Source: Pseudomonadota bacterium (GTDB lineage Bacteria; Pseudomonadota; Alphaproteobacteria; Caulobacterales; Caulobacteraceae). Taken from it: a DNA stretch of 64,000 nucleotides. Under the pieces are notes generated by a model. That model was not told the DNA's origin and searched no databases. It saw only the letters and a program-made list of their open reading frames with translations. Positions 19,065 through 27,645 of the stretch are shown piece by piece. Made by a program: the position numbers and the translations under genes. Within the stretch, counting starts at the first letter, position 1. The number at the start of each line of letters is the position of its first letter. The stretch is from contig JAEYAO010000113.1 in the NCBI GenBank assembly GCA_023456105.1, positions 8,758-72,757 on the forward strand, given 5' to 3'.

Positions 19065-20456
19065 ATGAAGACTCGATCCATCCTGCTGGCCTCGGCCCTG
19101 ATGCTGTCGGCCTGCGGCAATCCGAACAGCTCCAAGGCGCAGGACGGCGTGTTCGCCGAAAGCAATCGGGTGACGCCCGAAAGCGCCGGCGCGATGAAGT
19201 CGAGCTTTGCGCCCGTGGTGCGCACGGCGGCCCCTGCTGTGGTCAACATCTCGGCTCGCACCGTGCAGCGTGTTCAGGCCGATCCCTTCTTCCAGTTCTT
19301 CGGCGGCGGCATCCCTCAGGCCCGGGTCGCGGAATCCGTAGGCTCGGGCGTGATCGTCCGCGCCGACGGCATCGTGGTGACCAACAACCACGTCATCGAG
19401 GGCGCCCAGGCGATCAAGGTCGTGCTGAACGACCGGCGCGAGTTCCCCGCCACGGTGGTGCTGGCGGACGCGCGCTCCGACATTGCGGTGCTGCGGCTGG
19501 AGAACGTGGGTGAGCGGCTGGCGACCCTGCCGATCGACGACAGCGAGCAGCAGCAGGTGGGCGATCTGGTGCTGGCCATCGGCAATCCGTTCGGCGTGGG
19601 CCAGACAGTCACCAACGGCATCATCTCGGCCCTGAACCGCACCGAGACCGGCATTTCCGACTCCGGCTCGTTCATCCAGACGGACGCTGCGATCAACCCC
19701 GGCAACTCGGGCGGAGCGCTGGTCGACATGGACGGCGACCTGATCGGCATCAACACGGCGATTTTCTCGCGCTCGGGCTCCTCAGCCGGCGTCGGCTTCG
19801 CCGTGCCGGCGGCGATGGTGAAGCGGGTCGTCGATTCGGCCGTCGGCGGCGCCGAGAGCGTGGTGCGGCCCTGGCTGGGCGTGAAGGGCGACACCGTCTC
19901 CGGCGACATCGCGCGCAGTCTGGGGCTGGAGCGGCCGCAGGGCGTGGTGGTGACCGAGCTCTACGCCAACGGCCCGGGTGCGCGCGCCGGCCTGCGCGAA
20001 GGCGACGTGATCACCGCCGTCGACGGGCAGGAGGTCAACGATCAGGGCGGCCTCAACTACCGGGTCGGCACCCGCAATCCCAACGACGAGGTGGAAGTCG
20101 GCATCCTTCGTGACGGCCGGCCGCAGACGCTGCGCGCGCGGGTGCAGGTCCTGCCGGGCGACGCCGACACCGACCGCGCCATGGTGGTGGAGCAGGGCGC
20201 CTTTTCCGGCGCGCAGGTTCTGGCGCTGAACCCGGCCCTCGCCGATCGGCTGGGCGGCGACCCGTTCGCGCGCGGCGTGATCGTGACGGGGGTCTCGGGC
20301 CGAGGCTATGCGGCGCGGGTCGGCATCCGTCGCGGCGACGTGATCCAGACGATCAACGGACGCGCCGCCACCGCCGTCGGCGACCTGCAGCGGGCGCAGC
20401 CGGGATCCGAGATCGTGATCAATCGCGGCGGCCGTCTGCTGACCGGCCGCATCTGA
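19065..20456 (+). CDS. Do-type periplasmic serine protease (DegP/DegQ family), lipoprotein
   Basis: This is an envelope quality-control protease of 463 residues from ATG 19065. That start gives a compact lipoprotein signal, MKTRSILLASALMLSACG; in-frame GTG 19038 and ATG 19041 would add eight or nine residues. The trypsin-like triad is H109 (VTNNHVIEGA), D139 (ARSDIAVLR) and S215 (NPGNSGGALV). Two PDZ domains follow, about 270-350 (NGPGARAGLREGDVITAVDG) and 380-455 (VGIRRGDVIQTINGR). The lipobox LSAC suggests membrane anchoring rather than the free periplasmic state of E. coli DegP. It is monocistronic by appearance. Confidence 0.9.
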   Translation: MKTRSILLASALMLSACGNPNSSKAQDGVFAESNRVTPESAGAMKSSFAPVVRTAAPAVVNISARTVQRVQADPFFQFFGGGIPQARVAESVGSGVIVRADGIVVTNNHVIEGAQAIKVVLNDRREFPATVVLADARSDIAVLRLENVGERLATLPIDDSEQQQVGDLVLAIGNPFGVGQTVTNGIISALNRTETGISDSGSFIQTDAAINPGNSGGALVDMDGDLIGINTAIFSRSGSSAGVGFAVPAAMVKRVVDSAVGGAESVVRPWLGVKGDTVSGDIARSLGLERPQGVVVTELYANGPGARAGLREGDVITAVDGQEVNDQGGLNYRVGTRNPNDEVEVGILRDGRPQTLRARVQVLPGDADTDRAMVVEQGAFSGAQVLALNPALADRLGGDPFARGVIVTGVSGRGYAARVGIRRGDVIQTINGRAATAVGDLQRAQPGSEIVINRGGRLLTGRI

Positions 20457-20495
20457 TCTTCTCAAGGTCGGGGCGGAGCGCCTACATCTGCCGGC

Positions 20496-21815
20496 ATGAG
20501 CGACCTGTTCGAAGCCTCCGGCGTCCATCCGCCCGACGCGCCGCTGGCGGATCGGCTGCGGCCGACCGCGCTGGATCAGGTGGTGGGGCAGGATCACCTG
20601 CTGGGCGAGGGCGGTCCGATCCGGCGGATGGTGGAGGCGGGACGGCTCGGCTCCATGATCCTGTGGGGGCCGCCCGGCACCGGAAAGACCACCATCGCGC
20701 GCCTGTTGGCCAGGGCCGCCGGCTATGAATACCAGGCGATCAGCGCCGTCTTCTCAGGCGTCGCGGATCTGAAGAAGGCGTTCGAGCAGGCGCGGGGCCG
20801 CCGCGCGGCGGGCCAGTCCACCCTGTTGTTCGTGGACGAGATTCATCGCTTCAACCGCGCCCAGCAGGATGGTTTCCTGCCCTTTGTCGAGCAAGGAGTA
20901 GTGACGCTTGTCGGCGCAACGACCGAGAACCCCAGCTTCGAGCTGAACGGCGCCCTTCTGTCACGATCTCAGGTGTTCGTGCTCAAGCGCTTGAGTGATG
21001 ACGCTTTGGAGCAACTGCTGGCGCGCGCCGAGGCGCACATGGAGCGGGTGCTGCCGCTGAGCGCCGAAGCGCGACAGGCGCTGCTGGCGCTGGCGGACGG
21101 CGACGGGCGCTACCTGCTCACGATGTCGGAGGTGCTGTTCGACCTGCCGGCGGGCGAGACGCTGGACGTGCAAGGTTTGGCGGGGGTGCTGCAACGGCGC
21201 GCTCCCGCTTACGACAAATCCAGAGAAGAACACTACAACCTCATATCTGCACTGCATAAATCGGTGAGAGGCAGCGACCCGGACGCGGCGCTCTATTGGC
21301 TGGCGCGGATGCTGAACGGGGGCGAGGATCCGCTGTATCTGGCGCGCCGCATCGTGCGAATGGCGGTGGAGGACATCGGCGAAGCCGACCCCCTGTCCAT
21401 CCTGATCGCCAACGCCGCCAAGGACACATACGACTTCCTGGGCAGTCCCGAGGGCGAGCTGGCGCTGGCGCAGGCTGTGGTGCACCTCGCCACCGCGCCC
21501 AAGTCAGTAGGGGTCTATGAGGCCTACAAGGCGGCGCAGAAAGCGGCGCGTGAGACCGGCTCGCTGATGCCGCCCGCCCACATCCGCAATGCGCCCACCA
21601 AGCTGATGCGGTCGCTCGGCTACGGCAAGGGCTACCAGTACGACCCCGACACGCCCGAAGGCTTCTCCGGCGCGAACTTCTTTCCCGACGAAATGGACCG
21701 GCGGGTCTTCTACAAACCGAAGGGCGAAGGGCACGAGGAGAAGGTCAAGGCGCGGCTTGAGCGCTGGGCGGAGATGCGCGCCCGCATGCAGGACGCGCCG
21801 GAGGGCGAGGCTTGA
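20496..21815 (+). CDS. rarA: Replication-associated recombination protein A (AAA ATPase)
   Basis: This 439-residue RarA/MgsA/WRNIP1-family ATPase acts at stalled replication forks. Walker A GPPGTGKTT is near residues 58-66, Walker B appears as LLFVDEIHRFNRAQQD, and sensor 1 as GATTENPSFELNGAL. The C-terminal clamp-loader-like part has YWLARMLNGGEDPLYLARR and PPAHIRNAPTKLM, conserved in RarA. It begins with ATG 20496, 39 bases after the protease gene, and is followed by a pseudouridine synthase gene 31 bases later. Confidence 0.96.
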   Translation: MSDLFEASGVHPPDAPLADRLRPTALDQVVGQDHLLGEGGPIRRMVEAGRLGSMILWGPPGTGKTTIARLLARAAGYEYQAISAVFSGVADLKKAFEQARGRRAAGQSTLLFVDEIHRFNRAQQDGFLPFVEQGVVTLVGATTENPSFELNGALLSRSQVFVLKRLSDDALEQLLARAEAHMERVLPLSAEARQALLALADGDGRYLLTMSEVLFDLPAGETLDVQGLAGVLQRRAPAYDKSREEHYNLISALHKSVRGSDPDAALYWLARMLNGGEDPLYLARRIVRMAVEDIGEADPLSILIANAAKDTYDFLGSPEGELALAQAVVHLATAPKSVGVYEAYKAAQKAARETGSLMPPAHIRNAPTKLMRSLGYGKGYQYDPDTPEGFSGANFFPDEMDRRVFYKPKGEGHEEKVKARLERWAEMRARMQDAPEGEA

Positions 21816-21846
21816 CCGCTCGCGCGACCCCGGTTCAAGAGCCGCG

Positions 21847-22575
21847 ATGACCTTCACCCCGCCTGTCGCCCTTTCGGACGACGAGATCGCCGCCGTCCGG
21901 TCCTGGGTGATTCACGAGGACGCCCACCTCATCGCCTTCAACAAGCCGGCCGGTCTGAGCAGCCAGGGCGGGCGGATCAAGGCTCACACGCTGGACGATC
22001 TGCTGTGGGCCTTTGCGCGGTCCAACGGCAAGCGGCCCGATCTGGTGCACCGGCTGGACCGAGACACGTCGGGCGTGATCCTGGCGGCCAAGACCAAGCC
22101 TGCGGCGGGGTTCCTCGGCAAGGCGCTGCAGATGCGGCGGTTCAGAAAGACCTATCTGGCGCTGGTGGCGGCGGCGCCCGAGCCTCGCGGCGGCACAATC
22201 GACGCGCCGCTGGCCCGCCATGAGATCGGGCGCGAGAGCTACATGCGCGTGGTCGCCTTTGATGCGCCGGGCGCACAGGGGTCACAGAGCCGCTATCGCA
22301 CCCTGGCCGCGAGCGAAGACGGCGCCCTGGTCGAGCTTGAGCCGCTGACCGGGCGCATGCACCAGCTACGGGTCCACATGGCCCATATCGGCCGGCCGCT
22401 GATCGGCGATGTCCGCTATGGCGGCGCGCTGACGGTCGCGGGCCGGGCGGCGCCGCGTCTGATGCTGCATGCGGCCAGACTGTCGTTTCCGCATCCGGAC
22501 GGCGGCGTGACGACCGTGGAGGCGCCGGCGCCCGCCGACTTCGCCGATCTGCGCCGCGCGATGGAGCTGGCTTAA
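21847..22575 (+). CDS. RluA-family pseudouridine synthase (no S4 domain)
   Basis: This 242-residue RNA-modifying enzyme isomerises uridine to pseudouridine. The RluA signature HRLDRDTSG is present with catalytic D71, plus GLSSQGG and the C-terminal GRMHQLRVHMAHIGRPLIGD. There is no N-terminal S4 domain, unlike the paralogue at 23602. I chose ATG 21847, where the family-like sequence starts; a longer frame upstream lies over the end of rarA. The RNA target cannot be read from sequence. Confidence 0.92.
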   Translation: MTFTPPVALSDDEIAAVRSWVIHEDAHLIAFNKPAGLSSQGGRIKAHTLDDLLWAFARSNGKRPDLVHRLDRDTSGVILAAKTKPAAGFLGKALQMRRFRKTYLALVAAAPEPRGGTIDAPLARHEIGRESYMRVVAFDAPGAQGSQSRYRTLAASEDGALVELEPLTGRMHQLRVHMAHIGRPLIGDVRYGGALTVAGRAAPRLMLHAARLSFPHPDGGVTTVEAPAPADFADLRRAMELA

Positions 22576-22629
22576 GGAACCAAGCTGGACGCAGCGGCGC
22601 TATTCCGTCGAAGCTCAAGGAGTTACGTC

Positions 22630-23118
22630 GTGAAGCGCATCGCCGTCCTGACCCTCGCCGCCTCGGCCATGGCGCTGTCCGCCTGTGCATCGCTGGCGCC
22701 GTACGGGCCGCAGCGCGGGCCGAACGGACAGGGCTTCATCGAACAGCGCATCGAATCCGACCGCTTCCGGGTGACCTACAACGGCGTGGGCGCGCCTGGA
22801 CCCGTGGCGGACTACGCCTTGCTTCGAGCCGCGGAAGTGACCACCGAGAACGGCTACGACTGGTTCGAGGTGACGCAGCGCTGGATCGACGGCCGGCCGG
22901 ACGGCGCGGGCGGCGTGCGCCCCAGCGTGTCGGTCGGCGCGGGAACAGGGCGGTACGGCGGCTCGTCGTCTTCGGGCGTGGGTGTGGGACTCGGCCTGAA
23001 CTTCAGCGGACCGTCGCCGACGTCCACCACGCTGGAGATCATCACCGGGCGCGGCGCCCGCCCCGACCGGCCTCAGGTCTATGACGCCCGCTCGGTGCAG
23101 AGCAGCCTGAGACGCTGA
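22630..23118 (+). CDS. CC0125/CC1285-family-like lipoprotein, function unknown
   Basis: This 162-residue putative lipoprotein has the signal MKRIAVLTLAASAMALSAC with lipidation at C19. The mature part has YNGVGAPGPVADYALLRAAE and TTENGYDWFEVTQRW, which I recognise from a small family named after Caulobacter proteins CC0125/CC1285. A glycine/serine-rich stretch (about 97-120) precedes the C-terminus. The start is GTG 22630 with AAGGAG 9 bases upstream. No enzymatic motif is visible. An envelope location is inferred from the lipobox. Confidence 0.75.
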   Translation: MKRIAVLTLAASAMALSACASLAPYGPQRGPNGQGFIEQRIESDRFRVTYNGVGAPGPVADYALLRAAEVTTENGYDWFEVTQRWIDGRPDGAGGVRPSVSVGAGTGRYGGSSSSGVGVGLGLNFSGPSPTSTTLEIITGRGARPDRPQVYDARSVQSSLRR

Positions 23119-23218
23119 TCGCCTTTTGGGGCGAAGAGCGGGTCATGACGATCGGCGCGACCACGCCCTGAGGGTTGCGCTTCGCTTTCGTGCGTCGCCG
23201 GCTGTATAGCGGCGCATC

Positions 23219-23605
23219 ATGACACGATTTCTGCTTGTCGCCTTGGGCGGCGGTATGGGCGCGATGGCGCGCTACGGCCTGGGAGCGGCGGCCGGTCGGC
23301 TGGCGCCTCAGGCCGCCTGGCCCCTTGGGACCTTTGCGGTCAATCTGATCGGCGGGCTGCTGATGGGGCTGCTCGCGGGCTGGCTTGCGCTCAAGGGAGG
23401 GGCGCAGGCGGAAGCGGTCCGGCTGTTCGCCGCCGTGGGCGTGCTCGGCGGCTTCACCACCTTTTCGGCGTTCTCTCTGGAGACGGCCCTGCTGATCGAA
23501 AGGCGCGAGTTGGCGCTCGCCGCCGGCTATGTCGTCGCTTCGGTGATGCTGTCGATCGGCGCCCTGTTCGTCGGCCTGTTCATCGCGCGGCGGGTGTTCG
23601 CATGA
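23219..23605 (+). CDS. crcB: Fluoride ion channel CrcB/FluC
   Basis: This small membrane protein of 128 residues has four hydrophobic helices and exports fluoride as a dual-topology dimer. The family motifs are GGGMGAMARYGLG near the N-terminus, GTFAVNLIGGLLMGL, and the pore/selectivity segment LGGFTTFSAFSLET. No fluoride riboswitch consensus could be found in the 100 bases upstream. The following pseudouridine synthase gene overlaps its stop by 4 bases, an arrangement that probably reflects co-transcription rather than shared function. Confidence 0.95.
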   Translation: MTRFLLVALGGGMGAMARYGLGAAAGRLAPQAAWPLGTFAVNLIGGLLMGLLAGWLALKGGAQAEAVRLFAAVGVLGGFTTFSAFSLETALLIERRELALAAGYVVASVMLSIGALFVGLFIARRVFA

Positions 23606-24597
23606 GCCGTGAGGTCCAGACTCTCTACGTGGCCGAGGCCGAGGACGGCATCCGGCTGGACCGCTGGTTCCGCAGGCGCTGGCCGCATCTGTCCAACATC
23701 CAGGTTCAGAAGATGGCGCGGTCCGGCCAAATCAGGGTGGACGGCGCGCGCATCAAGCCGGAAGGCCGGCTGACCGCCGGGGCCGCCGTGCGCGTGCCGC
23801 CGCTGCCGGAGGTGGTCGAGCGCCAGCCGGGCGATCCGCACCTGCTGAGCCAGCGCGACATCGACTACGCGCGTTCACTGGTCATCTATGAGGATGATTT
23901 GGTGATCGCCCTGAACAAGCCCCACGGCCTGGCGGTGCAGGGCGGGGCCAAGACGACCAGGCACGTCGACCGGCTGCTGTCCGCCTGGGGCGAGGGGATG
24001 GAGCGGCCGCGCCTGGTGCACCGGCTGGACCGCGATACCTCGGGCGTGCTGCTGCTCGGCAAGGGACCGGAGGCCGCCAAGCGGCTGGCGGGCGCCTTCG
24101 CCCGGCGGCAGGCCAAGAAGACCTACTGGGCCGTGGTGATCGGCAACCCGAAGCCGCCCGCCGGCCAGATCAACCTGCCGCTGAAGAAATCCGGCATCAA
24201 CGACTTCGAAATGATGCGGCCAGCCGAGCCCAAGGACCCGGGCGCCGAGCCGGCCGAGACCGCCTTCGTCACCGTCTCCCGCGCCGCGCACCGCGCCGCC
24301 TGGATGGCGCTGAGGCCCTTCACCGGCCGGACGCACCAGTTGCGGGCGCACATGCTGGCCATGGGCCATCCGATCCTGGGCGATCCCAAGTACAAGACCG
24401 AAGCCTCCGTCGAACTGAGCGGCTCACTACGGCTGCAGCTTCACGCCCGCAGGATCGAGCTGGATCACCCCGCGGGCGGAACGCTGGTTGTAGAGGCGCC
24501 GCTCGGTCCCGAAATGAAGGCGGGCTTTGCGCACTTCGGCTTTTCCGAGGACGAGGCGGAGGCGGACCCGTTTGAAGGCGTGCGGAGGCAAAGATGA
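23602..24597 (+). CDS. RluA/RluC-family pseudouridine synthase with S4 domain
   Basis: This 331-residue enzyme makes pseudouridine, most likely in 23S rRNA. The N-terminal S4-like RNA-binding domain covers about 15-80 (GIRLDRWFRRRWPHL, KMARSGQIRVDG). The catalytic motif HRLDRDTSG puts the aspartate at D143. The C-terminal GRTHQLRAHMLAMGHPILGD is the usual RluC/RluD ending. It overlaps crcB at the start and the ATP12 gene at the end, each by 4 bases, making a three-gene coupled run. Confidence 0.94.
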   Translation: MSREVQTLYVAEAEDGIRLDRWFRRRWPHLSNIQVQKMARSGQIRVDGARIKPEGRLTAGAAVRVPPLPEVVERQPGDPHLLSQRDIDYARSLVIYEDDLVIALNKPHGLAVQGGAKTTRHVDRLLSAWGEGMERPRLVHRLDRDTSGVLLLGKGPEAAKRLAGAFARRQAKKTYWAVVIGNPKPPAGQINLPLKKSGINDFEMMRPAEPKDPGAEPAETAFVTVSRAAHRAAWMALRPFTGRTHQLRAHMLAMGHPILGDPKYKTEASVELSGSLRLQLHARRIELDHPAGGTLVVEAPLGPEMKAGFAHFGFSEDEAEADPFEGVRRQR

Positions 24598-25349
24598 GCC
24601 ACATCCCCAATCTTGACCCCATCCTCGCGGCCAAGAAGGGTTTCAGCGAGGTCGAAGAGCGCATCCGGCGCTTCTGGACCACGGCCGACGCGGGGCCGGT
24701 CGATGGTGGATGGGCGGTGCGACTGGACGGCCGCACGCCCAAGACCCCGGCCAAGAAGCCGATGATCCTGCCGGCCGAGGCCGCCGCGCGGCTGGTCGCC
24801 GACGAATGGGCGGCCCAGGGCGAGTTCATGGAACCGGCGACCATGCCGGCGACGCGGCTGGCTTCTACGGCCATCGACCGGATCGGGCAGGCGCGCGAGG
24901 CGGTGGCGGACGAGATCGCCGCCTACGCCGGTTCGGACGCCATTTGCTACCTGGGCGAAGGCGCGCTGGAGCGGCGCCAGACCGCCGCTTGGACGCCCTG
25001 GCGCGACTGGGCCGAACGCGAGCTGGGCGTCCGGCTGGTCGCCGCCTCCGGCATCGTCCATGTGGCCCAGTCGCCCGAGGCCGTCGCGCGGGTCAGGGCG
25101 CTGGCCCTGGCGCTGGACGACTTCGCCCTGACCGGTCTCGCGACGGCGACGCCGCTGCTGGGTTCGGCCGTGCTCGCGCTGGCGCTGCAGCGCGGCGCCC
25201 TGGCGGCGGAGATGGCGTTCGAGCTGTCACGGCTGGAAGAAGCGTTTCAGGAAGGCCAATGGGGTGTGGACGCAGAGGCGGCGGAGCGCACGGGTCGGAT
25301 TCGCGCCGAGGCGATCCTGCTGCAGAGGTGGTTCGAGGCGCTGAGCTAA
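24594..25349 (+). CDS. ATP12-family F1-ATPase assembly chaperone
   Basis: This 251-residue protein resembles mitochondrial/alphaproteobacterial ATP12, which assists assembly of the F1 alpha subunit. The supporting segments are VRLDGRTPKTPAKKPMILP, LVADEWAAQGEFMEP and TMPATRLASTAIDR in the N-terminal half, and CYLGEGALERRQTAAWTPW followed by ALDDFALTGLATATPLLGS further on. The family is found mainly in alphaproteobacteria and mitochondria, which helps place the organism. It is coupled to the upstream rluC-like gene by a 4-base overlap. Confidence 0.93.
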   Translation: MSHIPNLDPILAAKKGFSEVEERIRRFWTTADAGPVDGGWAVRLDGRTPKTPAKKPMILPAEAAARLVADEWAAQGEFMEPATMPATRLASTAIDRIGQAREAVADEIAAYAGSDAICYLGEGALERRQTAAWTPWRDWAERELGVRLVAASGIVHVAQSPEAVARVRALALALDDFALTGLATATPLLGSAVLALALQRGALAAEMAFELSRLEEAFQEGQWGVDAEAAERTGRIRAEAILLQRWFEALS

Positions 25350-25350
25350 A

Positions 25351-25391
25351 CTTTCCAAGCAGGAAAAGCACGACTTGACGAGATGGAAAGT
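25351..25391. promoter_or_regulatory. Promoter with repeated CTTTCC/GGAAAG half-sites
   Basis: CTTTCC (25351-25356), GGAAAAG (25362-25368) and TGGAAAGT (25384-25391) occur within 41 bases. The first two form an imperfect palindrome. A -35-like TTGACG (25375-25380) lies between them and the third site, so a bound protein would cover the promoter. The regulator encoded at 25879 is the obvious candidate to bind here. The promoter call and autoregulation are inferred. Confidence 0.5.
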
Positions 25392-25432
25392 ATCGGCCAT
25401 CGCTTCTCTGCAAAGATGGTGAGGAGACGATC

Positions 25433-25882
25433 ATGTCGGACGAGCGGAACATCCATGATCAGGCGTTGGCGGACATTCGTCGCTCGCAGGACGCCGTCCG
25501 GCGGCGAATGACGCGGGGCTCCTGGCGCTACGATCTCAGCTACTCGGCCATAGCGGCGGTGATGGTGGCGGGTCAGGCCCTGCCGATACCGTTCAATGTG
25601 CTGGCGTCCGGCGGTGGGGCGGTTTGCCTGGCGCTGCTGTGGAAGCGCTGGTCCGAAAAGAACGGAGTCAGCGTCACCGGCCTGTCGCCCAAGCGCGCAC
25701 GCTGGGCCGCCATTCTGGTCGGCCTGCTGCTGGCGGCGATGATGATCGGGGCGCTTTATCTCGGCCGCACGGATCAGGCGCCCTGGGCGCTGGCGCTCGG
25801 CGCGGCGGCCTTTGTGGCGGCCCTGGCGCTGTCGCGTCTGTGGATGCGGCTCTACCTCGCGGAAGGGGAGGCGCGGTCTTGA
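25433..25882 (+). CDS. Small membrane protein paired with a winged-helix regulator
   Basis: This 149-residue protein has about four hydrophobic helices (roughly 39-53, 55-69, 90-110, 118-136) after a charged cytoplasmic N-terminus (ALADIRRSQDAVRRRM). I recognise no enzyme motif. It shares a 4-base overlap with the downstream regulator gene (TTGA), and the two have candidate operators upstream. Small membrane protein plus winged-helix pairs recur in proteobacterial genomes and are usually thought to be autoregulated. Its function is unknown. Confidence 0.75.
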   Translation: MSDERNIHDQALADIRRSQDAVRRRMTRGSWRYDLSYSAIAAVMVAGQALPIPFNVLASGGGAVCLALLWKRWSEKNGVSVTGLSPKRARWAAILVGLLLAAMMIGALYLGRTDQAPWALALGAAAFVAALALSRLWMRLYLAEGEARS

Positions 25883-26187
25883 GCGCGCCGGTCTTCGACG
25901 GCGTGATCCACGCGCCGGGGCGGCTGCAGATCTGCGCCATGCTGTCCGCCGCCGACGAGGTGGAGTTCGGCGTGGTCCGTGACGGCATCGGCGTGTCGGA
26001 CTCCGTCCTGTCCAAGCACGTCAAGCAGTTGGAGGAGGCGGGTTACGTCAAGGTGCGCAAGGCGGCCTTCGCCGGGCGACAACGCACCTGGCTCGGCCTG
26101 ACGGCGAACGGAAGAGCGGCCTTCGCCGGCCACGTCGCGGAACTGACCCGGCTGGCGGGCCTCGCGGGCGTGTCGGTCAGCGCCTGA
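25879..26187 (+). CDS. Winged-helix transcriptional regulator (HTH_34/MarR-like)
   Basis: This 102-residue DNA-binding protein reads GRLQICAMLSAADEVEFGVV, then the recognition helix GVSDSVLSKHVKQLEEAGYV and the wing KVRKAAFAGRQRTWLGLTANG. That matches the short winged-helix family PF13601. The start is TTG 25879 overlapping the TGA of the membrane-protein gene, so translation is coupled. Its last 11 bases overlap the convergent pseudouridine synthase gene. It probably represses its own operon through the GGAAAG half-sites upstream; that is inference. Confidence 0.88.
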   Translation: MSAPVFDGVIHAPGRLQICAMLSAADEVEFGVVRDGIGVSDSVLSKHVKQLEEAGYVKVRKAAFAGRQRTWLGLTANGRAAFAGHVAELTRLAGLAGVSVSA

Positions 26188-26935
26188 CCAGCGATTCGCG
26201 CTCGCTTGGCGTAAGATGGCGCCAGCGACCTTCACGCAGATCGTCCAGCTTCAGCGGCCCGATACGGATACGCTGAAGATCGATCACCTCCAGCCCGACC
26301 AGTTCGCACATGCGGCGGATCTGGCGATTGCGTCCCTCCGTCAAGATGAAGCGGAGCCGTTGCGGTTCGATCTGGGTGACGCGGGCGGGCTTCAGCCGGC
26401 GGCCGTCCAGTTCGAGCCCGTGCCGCAGCCGCGACAGGGCGGCCTCGGTCACGCGGCCGTCGACGCGGACGAGATACTCCTTGTCCAGCTCGGACTGCGG
26501 ACCGATCACCGCCTTGGCCACCACCCCGTCCGACGACAGCAGCAAGAGGCCGCGAGAGTCCTCGTCCAGTCGACCAATCGGCGGCAGGGACGCGTCTCGG
26601 GCGGGCGTTTGTCCCTCTCCGACAAGGTTGGCGGCGGTCAGAAGGCGCACGGCCGGAACCTTGCCCGGCTCCGGCTGACCCGAGACATAGCCGACCGGCT
26701 TGTTCATCACGATGGTCACGCCGGCCGCCAGGGTCGCCTGGGCGCGCTGGTCGAGAGTCAGCGTCTGGCCAGGCTCGATCTTGCGGCCGGGATCGCGCAC
26801 CGTCTCGCCGTCGATCGACACAAGGCCGTCGGCGATCAGCCCTTCGGCTTCCCGGCGAGAACAGACGCCGGTCTGGCCCAGCCACTTGTTGAGGCGCATC
26901 GGCTCGGCGCCGTCGAAGGTGCGGACAAAGCTCAT
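26177..26935 (-). CDS. RsuA/RluB/RluF-family rRNA pseudouridine synthase
   Basis: This 252-residue enzyme has an N-terminal S4 domain (about 13-60, MRLNKWLGQTGVCSRREAEG) and the RsuA-type catalytic motif GRLDEDSRGLLLLS with D124. The C-terminal half contains EGRNRQIRRMCELVGLEV, typical of the RsuA/RluB/RluE/RluF branch. It modifies a uridine in rRNA; which site is not clear. The ATG at 26935 shares one base with the stop of the methyltransferase gene upstream, so the two are probably co-transcribed. Confidence 0.94.
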   Translation of the reverse strand: MSFVRTFDGAEPMRLNKWLGQTGVCSRREAEGLIADGLVSIDGETVRDPGRKIEPGQTLTLDQRAQATLAAGVTIVMNKPVGYVSGQPEPGKVPAVRLLTAANLVGEGQTPARDASLPPIGRLDEDSRGLLLLSSDGVVAKAVIGPQSELDKEYLVRVDGRVTEAALSRLRHGLELDGRRLKPARVTQIEPQRLRFILTEGRNRQIRRMCELVGLEVIDLQRIRIGPLKLDDLREGRWRHLTPSERESLVRR

Positions 26936-27570
26936 CAGGCGCGCCTGAAAAGGAGCACGAGGTTGTTGGCGGGCATGGCGATGCGCAGGGTGAAGGCGAG
27001 GCCATGCTCGCGAGCCGTCGCGATCACGGCGTCCCGATCCCGCAGACCCCAGGCGGGATCGCGCGCCCTCAGGCTTGCGTCGAACGCGGCGTTCGAGGGG
27101 GCGAGCGGCTGGTCACCCTCCAGAAAGGGCCCATACAGGACCAACAGCCCCCCGGGGCGGGGCAGGACGCCCCCAGCCAGTCTCATCAGACCGTCGGTCG
27201 CTTCGACCGGGCTGATGTGGATCATGTTGGCGCAGAAGACCGCATCGAAAGCGGCGTCGGGCCAGGCGTCAGGCTGCAGGCAGTCGAGCGCCAGCGCCGC
27301 CGCGAGGTTGGGGGCGCCGCTGGCGGCTCTCCAGCGATCGATGCTGTCGCGGGCCTCGACGCTGACGTCGCTGGGGGTCCACAGGAGGCCAGGCAGGGCC
27401 GAGGCGAACCTCGCGGCATGCTCGCCGGACCCGGAAGCGATCTCCAGAACCCGTCCGTGGGCCGAAAGGTGCGCCTTCAGCACGCGCAGGATCGGCTCGG
27501 CGTTGCGGCGCGCGGCGGGCGAGGAGACGGCGCCGTCAGGCGTTCGGGACAGGATTTCGAGGCTTTGCAC
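26935..27570 (-). CDS. DUF938 class I SAM-dependent methyltransferase
   Basis: This 211-residue protein has motif I VLEIASGSGEHAARFA near residue 41, followed by WTPSDV and, further on, FDAVFCANMIHISP and VLPRPGGLLVLYGPF, all characteristic of the DUF938 family. The N-terminus SSPAARRNAEPILRVL is also typical. The substrate is not known for the family. It is upstream of and abuts the RsuA-type synthase; a link to rRNA modification is possible but unproven. Confidence 0.88.
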   Translation of the reverse strand: MQSLEILSRTPDGAVSSPAARRNAEPILRVLKAHLSAHGRVLEIASGSGEHAARFASALPGLLWTPSDVSVEARDSIDRWRAASGAPNLAAALALDCLQPDAWPDAAFDAVFCANMIHISPVEATDGLMRLAGGVLPRPGGLLVLYGPFLEGDQPLAPSNAAFDASLRARDPAWGLRDRDAVIATAREHGLAFTLRIAMPANNLVLLFRRA

Positions 27571-27645
27571 GCTCTTGTCTTAGCGGTCTCCGCCGAGTGT
27601 GGGGAAGGGCTTGCCACGCGGCGCGGCAGGGTGGATGGACCCGGC

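Noticed and set aside
23119..23218. Fluoride riboswitch upstream of crcB
   Set aside because: The conserved GGNGAUGG and GCUGAUG blocks of crcB riboswitches were looked for and not found.
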